32,341 nucleotides of DNA, from NCBI GenBank assembly GCA_027314025.1, contig DAHVCP010000049.1:1-32341 (forward strand), in the 5' to 3' direction. The translations under genes were made by a program, and so were the position numbers. The notes under the pieces are model-generated. The model searched no databases. It was given only the letters and a program-made list of their open reading frames with translations, and had not been told where the DNA came from. The stretch comes from Acidobacteriota bacterium (lineage in GTDB: Bacteria; Acidobacteriota; Terriglobia; Terriglobales; SCQP01). Shown piece by piece: positions 24,489 to 32,341 of this stretch (positions are counted from its first letter, which is position 1; every line of letters starts with the position of its first letter).

Positions 24489-26665
24489 GCGAAAAACGAC
24501 AGCTCCTGCCTGTCATTCCAGTACCTGGGCCACAGCCAACCAGCATTGGTGGCTATCTCGCCACTCTCGGCCTGCTCAAGGTGCTTTCGCGAAGCTGGCC
24601 GAATGTACGCGGAGCTTGGCGTGACGGCGTGTTTCACCTGGTCAGCGGCCCGGCGGATCGCGATGCACTGGCAGACGCGCTAATGGAGGTCGCAGACCAG
24701 GCGTCGTGGACGCCTTATAAACGAGGCTGGACAGACGCGCAGAAAGCGAGCACGCGGGCGAGATCGGGCGCCAAGCTCGCGTTATGGCAGGCGGAAGCCG
24801 GCGAAGCCGATCTGGAACTGTTTGCCGCCCACGCCGCTCCTGCGTCCCAGGTTTTCTTTAATCCGCTACTGGGCAGCGGCGGCAATGCGGGCAAGCGAGC
24901 GTTTTCGGATGGCTGGAGGAAATCGGCCGACTGGCTTCAACCTCCCCGGACGCCCAAGAGGGCATTGAAAAGCGGTGCAGTCACCGACAATCGACGCGAG
25001 GCGCTAAAAGCTTTTCTCGATGGCAAGGCGTCGGCGTGGCGCGCGGAGAGACTGAACGCCGCCTCCTGGTTCAGTGACGCCAATAAACTCTATAACAGCG
25101 GCCAGAATCCTTTCAGCGAGGGAGCAATCTCCCCTTGGGCCATGGCGCTCGCCTGCGAAGGACTTTCGTTTTTCGCCGGAAGCGCGTCGCGGCGACTCGG
25201 CTCGCGGACCCCGCCGGCCGGCGCCTTTCCGTTCGTGGTTGCGGCCGCATCACCCGAAACATCGGGTGAGGCCGGGCGTGACCGCGGCGAGGTCTGGGTC
25301 CCGCTGTGGCCCCGTCCAATGACCGTACCCGAAGTTACCGCCCTCTTTGCACGCGGGCGGGCTGAAATCGACGGCCGGGGGGCCGCGACGCCTGCCGCCT
25401 TCGCTGTCGCAATTAGACGTCGAGGCGTTGATGCCGGCATCAGCGAATTCCGCCGCTTCGCACTTGGCAAGACCACCAGCGCTAACGCCTTCGAGCCTCG
25501 CTATCTTGGCGCTGTGCCAGCTCAGGACAGGGCCGGCCATGCGCAATCATCTCCCTCCGATCGGGCTGGGGCCGGCGATGCGCAATCATCTGCCCTCGAG
25601 CGGATACTTGGCCTGTTCGAAAGTCTGCCTCGCGACCGAAGGGAAGGACAACACTGGCGGTTTACTGGATTGCGTGGCCCCGTCGAGCGCACGCTTGTGA
25701 ACGCCGCCCGCGAGCAAAGCAGTCCCGAAGCGCGGACGGCGTTGCTCGACGCCACCATCCGGGCCCTGGGTCGCGTGGATGCTAACCGTTCCTTCCGCGA
25801 AAAGGGCGTCACGTGGCAGCCATTGCCGCTCGACTGGGTGCCAGCCCTATTCGGTGGCGAGATCCCCGGCGTTGAGGCGCGCCTCGCTTTGTCCCTGGCC
25901 TCCGCCTTTCCCGTTGAGTTCCCGTTCGCGCTCTATCGGTTCGGGGTCGAGTGGCGAGACCAAGCCAGGAACGAGCGTCCGAAAAAGAACTCCCCGCTCA
26001 TCCACCCGAAGTCGCCACCTGCACGCTGGGTCTGGCGCCCGGGGCCGCTTGGGCGAAACCTCTGCATGGTGATCCAGCGTCGCCTGCTCGACTGGGAAGG
26101 CAGGGAGGGGAGCGGCGCCCAACCGCCTTTGCGCGCCCCGATCGCGGCCCGCATGTCCGACGTGCAAGCGTGGCTTGACGGCGGCATGGACGATGCGCTT
26201 CTCGCGCGCTGGCTCTCCCGACTGGCCCTGTTCGGCTGGTCCTGCATACCGCAGTGCGTCCGTGATCTCTCGCCACTCGAAGGCGAAGCAATTGCAATCC
26301 GCCCGGTGCTTGCCCTCTACGGACTCTTCCATCCACTGTTCGACCTGAGGCCTGTGACGGGCAATGGCCGGAAAGAGGGGTGCGATCTTCTGGCCCCCGA
26401 AACCGGCGCACGGACGCCGGTCGCGGCGCTCAGGGCGGCCGCGCTCATCCGCGGCGGCGACATTGACCGCGCCGTCGAGGTCGCCCGCTCGCGCTACGCC
26501 GTGGCGCGGGCGCCGCTAGTGCGCACATACGCGCCCTGGGCGACCAACGCCCCCGAGCGCCTGCTTGCTGCCCTCTTGTTCCCGATATCCAATCCTGACC
26601 GAACCGCACTCGTCCAGCGCTGGCTGCGCCCGCAACGCCAAACAACCGAGGTGATCCATGCATGA
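24485..26665 (+). CDS. csx17: Type I-G effector large subunit Csx17 (Cas8u2)
   Basis: A 726-residue protein of the Csx17 family, the large subunit of the I-G complex, expected to help recognise the PAM and recruit Cas3. The N-terminal GGYLATLGLLKVLS (22-35) matches the family's LKALGVLRLV pattern. The ATG overlaps the cas3 stop (ATGA, 24485-24488), so translation is coupled; the longer frame from 24347 is only cas3 sequence in another frame. Around residues 349-374 lies a tandem duplication in a probable linker (RAGHAQSSPSD then RAGAGDAQSSALE). It overlaps csb1 by 8 bp. The family is divergent and the call leans partly on the operon position between cas3 and csb1. Confidence 0.88.
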   Translation: MSEKRQLLPVIPVPGPQPTSIGGYLATLGLLKVLSRSWPNVRGAWRDGVFHLVSGPADRDALADALMEVADQASWTPYKRGWTDAQKASTRARSGAKLALWQAEAGEADLELFAAHAAPASQVFFNPLLGSGGNAGKRAFSDGWRKSADWLQPPRTPKRALKSGAVTDNRREALKAFLDGKASAWRAERLNAASWFSDANKLYNSGQNPFSEGAISPWAMALACEGLSFFAGSASRRLGSRTPPAGAFPFVVAAASPETSGEAGRDRGEVWVPLWPRPMTVPEVTALFARGRAEIDGRGAATPAAFAVAIRRRGVDAGISEFRRFALGKTTSANAFEPRYLGAVPAQDRAGHAQSSPSDRAGAGDAQSSALERILGLFESLPRDRREGQHWRFTGLRGPVERTLVNAAREQSSPEARTALLDATIRALGRVDANRSFREKGVTWQPLPLDWVPALFGGEIPGVEARLALSLASAFPVEFPFALYRFGVEWRDQARNERPKKNSPLIHPKSPPARWVWRPGPLGRNLCMVIQRRLLDWEGREGSGAQPPLRAPIAARMSDVQAWLDGGMDDALLARWLSRLALFGWSCIPQCVRDLSPLEGEAIAIRPVLALYGLFHPLFDLRPVTGNGRKEGCDLLAPETGARTPVAALRAAALIRGGDIDRAVEVARSRYAVARAPLVRTYAPWATNAPERLLAALLFPISNPDRTALVQRWLRPQRQTTEVIHA
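25531..25596 (+). repeat. 39-bp-period tandem duplication inside csx17
   Basis: GGCCGGCCATGCGCAATCAT (from 25531) recurs at 25570 with a single change and continues to match for several bases on each side. The period is 39 bp, or 13 codons, so the frame is kept. Confidence 0.85.
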
Positions 26666-27818
26666 AGGCCAAACGCAATCGTCCCGTCTAACGCCCCAGT
26701 GCGTTCTGCGCGGCGAATCCCCGCTTGTGCTCACCGCAACGCTCAAACCGGTCGGAAACCTGAACCGCTTCCAGCCAGCCGGCTTCCCGGAGATTGGCCA
26801 CGTGATCTACAAAGCACCGCGGAAAGATGGCCACGTCGAAGATGTCTGCATCGTGGACAGCCCGGCGAGCATGGCCAACCACCTGGAGTCCGTATGCATG
26901 CGTGGCGCGCACGATTACGAACTCGTCGAGGAGCTTGCGGGCATGCCTTATCTGCGCTGCGTCACTGGCGAACGGGTGGGAAATACACTTCCGCTGGAGA
27001 ATCGCGAGCTTGTCGTTACAAGCCTTACCGAAGGGCATCGAATCGCGTCCGACTATTTTCTGAAAGGTCAGGAGCTTAGGCCAGACGGTGAGGTTGATGA
27101 CAAACAGTTCGGTGAAAGGCTCAGGGACAAACTTAGAGCCCGACCCCTCAAAGGCGAGAACGCCTACCTTCCCCCAGCGCAATGGTGGGATGTGTTCCGC
27201 CAGATCCATTACTATGACCCCAACGCGCTGGTCCACGGTGTCCTTTTTCCTAAATGGCAAATCAAGATCCCACGCCTCCTGACGGCCCACTTGGAAGCAT
27301 TCGGCACGGCGCGCGTGGACCGCTCGGGCGTCAAGTTCGACCGGCTAGGAAAGACAACATCCGGCCAGCCCATTTTTGCCGTAGACGATGAAACCGCAAG
27401 CGAAATCCGCGCCACGTTCATCCTTGACGTAGCGCTTCTTCGATCATTCGGGCGCACAGAGCACAGCTCCGACGGAGAAAAGGTGCGCGGACTGTCTGAA
27501 AAGCAGAAGGGGTTCGTTGCCGCACTCGCGCTCTGGAAAATCGACCGCCTGTTAAAAACTCCATTCCGCTATCGCTCCGGTTGTCACCTCGAACTCGTCG
27601 GTCTCAAACTTGGCGAGCGGAACGTCGGGTTCGATCTGCGTATAGAAGACGCAATCAGGGACGCGGGGTTCAGGGCTGGGAGCAATGAGGCGCCGGCCAT
27701 CACCGACATCTACTGGCCGCAGGTTGAACTCTACCGCGAAGCCGTGGAGGACAACGCGGCCGGGCCCGCAACAGAGCACGACAGCGGTGACGAAGACGGC
27801 GGCGGCGAGGACGCCTGA
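26658..27818 (+). CDS. csb1: Type I-G backbone subunit Csb1 (Cas7)
   Basis: A 386-residue protein of the GSU0053/Csb1 family, the Cas7-type subunit that polymerises along the crRNA spacer. The segment VVTSLTEGHRIASDYF (about 125-140) fits the family's conserved TEGHR-(I/L)AS block, and the C-terminal half holds ARVDRSGVKFDRLGKTTSGQ and a helical region before an acidic tail (HDSGDEDGGGEDA). The start has an excellent Shine-Dalgarno sequence (GAGGTGAT, 2 nt spacing to CCATG) and overlaps csx17 by 8 bp. This gene is among the lowest in GC in the window: the 60 bases at 27001-27060 contain 31 G or C by hand count. Confidence 0.92.
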   Translation: MHEGQTQSSRLTPQCVLRGESPLVLTATLKPVGNLNRFQPAGFPEIGHVIYKAPRKDGHVEDVCIVDSPASMANHLESVCMRGAHDYELVEELAGMPYLRCVTGERVGNTLPLENRELVVTSLTEGHRIASDYFLKGQELRPDGEVDDKQFGERLRDKLRARPLKGENAYLPPAQWWDVFRQIHYYDPNALVHGVLFPKWQIKIPRLLTAHLEAFGTARVDRSGVKFDRLGKTTSGQPIFAVDDETASEIRATFILDVALLRSFGRTEHSSDGEKVRGLSEKQKGFVAALALWKIDRLLKTPFRYRSGCHLELVGLKLGERNVGFDLRIEDAIRDAGFRAGSNEAPAITDIYWPQVELYREAVEDNAAGPATEHDSGDEDGGGEDA

Positions 27819-27821
27819 GCG

Positions 27822-29333
27822 ATGCGGATTATCCTACGGCAATCGTTTCCGCTAGGGCGTTTTCATGCGACCCGTTGGAAGGCAAATCCCTTCGATACGG
27901 AACTTGCGGGCGAGTGGCCGCCCAGCCCCTGGCGCCTGACACGCGCTGTCGTCGCTCGCTGGTATCAATGGAGGCGCGAGTCGGCTGGGACCTGGCCAGC
28001 GGATGAGATCCAGGGCCTCTCGCGGGCCCTCTGTGAGAGCAACTACGGGTTCTATCTGCCCGAACAGGCGCGACAGTCTTTTGCCCTCCGGCAATACCAG
28101 CCCGTGGAGCTCGGCTGGAACCCGGCGGAGAAGAAATACGCGGCCAGAAAGTCGTACGGCACCAGCCTCACCCAAGACAACGCCTGGTGCCCGCCACCGG
28201 ATGCCAGCCTGTTCTGGTTTATCAGCGGGGAGGCCTGGACTCCGGAGCTTGTCCGAATCCTCGGGTGTTGCCTGGAGCGGATCACTTATTTCGGGCGCGC
28301 CGAAGCATTGACGCGCATACGCGTCGCCGAGGACGCGCCAATGTGTCCAAACGTGACGCTTACTGAAAACAGGGCTTCCGACCGCCCTGCTCCAGTGTTA
28401 GTTCCATGCTCCGAGGCAACTCAGGCCGACGTCGAGCGGGTGACTGAAAACCCGCTAGCCGCGCGCAACATCCCGCAAGGTGCCCGCCTGCTGTACGCTC
28501 AGAGACCGCCGCGTCCGCCCGCCCGGGAAATCGCCCGCCGCACGCCAATGCGGCCGGCTACAAATTTGCTCCAATTCGCCCTCGGTTGGGCGGTGGCGCC
28601 GAGGCAGCGCGCAACGGTGCACCTGACCTCGCGTTTCCGCTCCGCCGCGCTCAGCATCCTCATCCGTACAAAAACAGGGGGCGCCACGGCGAGGTGGACC
28701 GAAGCTCCCGCCTCCGTTCGGGCCGAGCTCACGGGAATGGCCGGCAAGGATGCACAGGGACAGCCCCTGCGCGGGCCAAGGGCGCACGCCGAGTTCTCCC
28801 TCTGGTGGGACGGCAGCATCCCGACGCGCCTGCTCGCCTGGCGGGGCGCCCGCCCATTCGACGAGGAGGAGCAAGAGGCAATGTTGAGCGCTGCCGCACA
28901 GGAACTGTCCTGGGCGGCCGCCGGGCCCGACGCCGAAGCATGGAAAATCAAACTTGTACCGCTGGACGCTGCGGTCCCGGCGCCGCCAGGATTTGACGGG
29001 GGGGCGGCAACAGTTTGGCGATCGCTCACGCCCTACGTTCCGCCGCGCCACCATTTGCGCGGCGGAAAACCCCGAGAATCGGAGGCGCTCGAAAGCCAGA
29101 TCCGCCGCGAGCTCGATGCTCGCGGCTACGGACCACGGCTATTATCCGTGGAGGAAATCGGGCCCCCTGCGTGGGTCGCTGTGCACTTCCCCAGGAGGCG
29201 GGCCGACGGGCGGTCTTTCATCGGCGACCGGCGCGGGTACAGGCTTCGCATCACCCTCGGGGCGCCGATCTCCGGCCCTCTAAGGCTCGGCCACTCCAGC
29301 AGTTTCGGACTCGGCATGTTCGTGCCGGCCTGA
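27822..29333 (+). CDS. csb2: Type I-G Cas5-Cas6 fusion Csb2
   Basis: A 503-residue protein of the GSU0054/Csb2 family, which joins a Cas5-like domain that caps the crRNA 5' handle with a Cas6-like domain that cuts the repeat transcript. The N-terminus FPLGRFHATRW and EWPPSPWRLTRAVVARW are characteristic. The last residues GHSSSFGLGMFVP form the glycine-rich loop of Cas6/RAMP proteins (about 490-502). It starts 3 nt after csb1 and ends 5 nt before cas2. The repeat has a 9-bp stem that the Cas6 part would be expected to recognise, leaving a handle of about 8 nt ending ATTGAAGC. The catalytic residues of this Cas6 domain cannot be named from sequence alone. Confidence 0.92.
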   Translation: MRIILRQSFPLGRFHATRWKANPFDTELAGEWPPSPWRLTRAVVARWYQWRRESAGTWPADEIQGLSRALCESNYGFYLPEQARQSFALRQYQPVELGWNPAEKKYAARKSYGTSLTQDNAWCPPPDASLFWFISGEAWTPELVRILGCCLERITYFGRAEALTRIRVAEDAPMCPNVTLTENRASDRPAPVLVPCSEATQADVERVTENPLAARNIPQGARLLYAQRPPRPPAREIARRTPMRPATNLLQFALGWAVAPRQRATVHLTSRFRSAALSILIRTKTGGATARWTEAPASVRAELTGMAGKDAQGQPLRGPRAHAEFSLWWDGSIPTRLLAWRGARPFDEEEQEAMLSAAAQELSWAAAGPDAEAWKIKLVPLDAAVPAPPGFDGGAATVWRSLTPYVPPRHHLRGGKPRESEALESQIRRELDARGYGPRLLSVEEIGPPAWVAVHFPRRRADGRSFIGDRRGYRLRITLGAPISGPLRLGHSSSFGLGMFVPA

Positions 29334-29338
29334 CCCCA

Positions 29339-29632
29339 ATGCGCTCCTCCTACGTCGTTTGCTACGACATCGCCGATGAGAAGCGGCTGCGGGCGGTGTT
29401 CAAAGCGATGAAGGATTTTGGCGAGCACGTGCAGTTTTCGGTCTTCGAGTGCCGCTTCACCGCGGCCGACCTGGTCCGCTGCCGGGAGGCGCTGCGCGGC
29501 ATCATCAACCACGCCGAGGACCAGGTGCTCTTCGTGGATCTGGGGCCGGTGGAGGGCCGCGGCGACCGGGTCATCACCGCGCTGGGCAAACCCTATCCAG
29601 TCAAGCTCGATTCTCCCTGCATCATTGCCTAG
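29339..29632 (+). CDS. cas2: Cas2, spacer acquisition subunit
   Basis: A 97-residue ferredoxin-fold protein that bridges two Cas1 dimers in the integrase complex. The N-terminal strand SYVVCYDI carries the conserved Asp10, followed by KAMKDFGEHVQFSVFECRF, a standard Cas2 block. The start at 29339 overlaps no gene and lies 5 nt after the csb2 stop; the longer upstream frame to 29015 is csb2 in another frame. It precedes the cas4-cas1 fusion; the I-G loci I can recall have cas2 last. Confidence 0.95.
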   Translation: MRSSYVVCYDIADEKRLRAVFKAMKDFGEHVQFSVFECRFTAADLVRCREALRGIINHAEDQVLFVDLGPVEGRGDRVITALGKPYPVKLDSPCIIA

Positions 29633-29801
29633 GGCCGCGGCGCGCCCCGGGACGAGGGTCCGCGGCGGCTTGCAAGATGCGGGCCGGCGGCCCGCGCCCC
29701 CAGGGCCGGCGGTTGACAACCGTGATTCCTAACGCAATCGTTCATAACGCCCGCGTTTCCCCTGCCCGCAGGGGCGATGCGCCGCGGCGCTGGGGCTTGG
29801 C
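29633..29801 (+). other. cas2 to cas4-cas1 gap with hairpin and possible -35 box
   Basis: The only sizeable gap inside the cas operon (169 bp). It contains TTGACA at 29713-29718, but no good -10 box at 16-18 nt (AATCGT at 29736 is poor), and a tight hairpin CCCCTG-CCCG-CAGGGG at 29759-29774. It could be a promoter region for separate expression of cas4-cas1, or a processing site. Confidence 0.35.
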
Positions 29802-31754
<1,953 letters not shown>

Positions 31755-31961
31755 GCAAGCCCCGTCGCCCGCTCCCACGGCCGCGCGAGCGGTCCGGAGG
31801 CGAGCCTTTGCCGGGCGCCGCTCGCGTCGCGCCATCCGCTGCGTTATCATGACCTTGCCGCTGGCCCGGGAGCCGTTCGCAGCGCTCGCCGGGAGGGCGC
31901 CCCAGGGGCGCTCGCAAACCGCCTCCGGCGGCATTGAAAACTCGAGGCTTATACCGCCGAC
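31755..31961 (+). other. CRISPR leader region
   Basis: The 207 bp between the cas4-cas1 stop and the first repeat. It contains a 9-bp inverted repeat CGCGAGCGG / CCGCTCGCG (31784-31792 and 31818-31826), a TATCAT hexamer at 31845-31850 without a clear -35 box, a perfect hairpin GCGCCCC-A-GGGGCGC (31897-31911), and a small hairpin CCGCC-TCC-GGCGG followed by CATTGAAAAC (31919-31941) that resembles the end of the CRISPR repeat. Array orientation (repeats end ATTGAAGC on the + strand) makes this the leader side. Confidence 0.7.
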
Positions 31962-32341
31962 ATTTCCGCGATCCTCGGATCGCGGCCTCATTGAAGCTAC
32001 CTCGCAATTTCAAACGGCGCGGCGGGCCGTTCCGATTTCCGCGATCCTCGGATCGCGGCCTCATTGAAGCGAGAATGGCCCGCGCCGCCTCAACCTCCGT
32101 CCTCAGATTTCCGCGATCCTCGGATCGCGGCCTCATTGAAGCACGAGGGGCCGCCGGGAACCTGCCTGGGCCTACCGTATGTCCGCGATCCTCGGATCGC
32201 GGCCTCATTGAAGCGCTTGAATAAGCAGAAAAGCGGCTCCGATTGCGGGGCATTTCCGCGATCCTCGGATCGCGGCCTCATTGAAGCGAGGGACGCGGCT
32301 ACGTCGCCGTGGGCGAGTGGATATTTCCGCGATCCTCGGAT
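31962..32341 (+). CRISPR. Type I-G CRISPR array, leader end (continues beyond window)
   Basis: Five complete 36-nt repeats at 31962-31997, 32035-32070, 32107-32142, 32179-32214 and 32252-32287, and the first 19 nt of a sixth at 32323-32341. Spacers are 37, 36, 36, 37 and 35 nt (31998-32034, 32071-32106, 32143-32178, 32215-32251, 32288-32322). The repeat begins ATTTCCGCGATCC, has a 9-bp stem CCGCGATCC / GGATCGCGG with a TC loop, and ends CCTCATTGAAGC. Repeats are identical except the fourth, which has G for T at position 3. No spacer visibly matches this window. Leader-proximal spacers should be the newest. Confidence 0.98.

Noticed and set aside
31934-31955. TTGAAA and TATACC considered as a promoter just before the first CRISPR repeat
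   Set aside because: The spacing is only 10 nt, too short for a sigma70 promoter.

Overview
The window is high-GC bacterial chromosome. The mix of genes (secreted penicillin-acylase-type hydrolase, secreted M1 aminopeptidase, very large GH13 enzyme, Tat-exported TIM-barrel protein, rpsO-pnp, ftsZ, and short palindromic repeats between genes) best suggests an Acidobacteriota member. That is an inference from style and gene families; there is no rRNA or other marker here to settle it.

Layout. Positions 1-55 hold the start of a probable IS transposase running off the left edge. Positions 199-21145 are ordinary chromosome: a CPA1-type antiporter, a penicillin acylase family protein, pnp and rpsO with a clear pnp terminator, a ferritin-like di-iron protein, a DUF2007-like protein, an M1 aminopeptidase, a 1290-residue GH13 protein, a zinc alcohol dehydrogenase, a Tat-exported isomerase-like protein, ftsZ, a small membrane protein and an MscS channel. 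The gaps carry two families of repeats: a unit of about 36 bp with a palindromic core, and a 119-bp module containing two TTCA-loop hairpins.

Positions 21714-32341 are a complete type I-G (formerly I-U) CRISPR-Cas locus, all on the + strand: cas3 (helicase with C-terminal HD nuclease), csx17/cas8u2, csb1 (Cas7), csb2 (Cas5-Cas6), cas2, a cas4-cas1 fusion, a leader of about 207 bp, and a CRISPR array of 36-nt repeats and 35-37-nt spacers that continues past the right edge. cas3 to cas2 is tightly packed (ATGA overlap, 8-bp overlap, gaps of 3 and 5 nt). Csx17, Csb1 and Csb2 should form the crRNA-guided complex that recruits Cas3; Cas2 and Cas4-Cas1 acquire spacers.

The most interesting part is the 568-bp non-coding stretch between mscS and cas3. 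It holds a lone CRISPR repeat whose central 29 nt are identical to the array repeat but whose ends are altered, then a good sigma70-type promoter, then what looks like the broken N-terminus of a different Cas3, and a perfect 9-bp inverted repeat just before the real cas3. Two readings follow: a crRNA-like regulatory mini-CRISPR (CreR/CreA type) controlling the cas operon, and a past replacement of the interference genes that left a scar. The cas3-csb2 genes look lower in GC and differ in codon style from cas4-cas1 and the chromosome, which fits the second reading.
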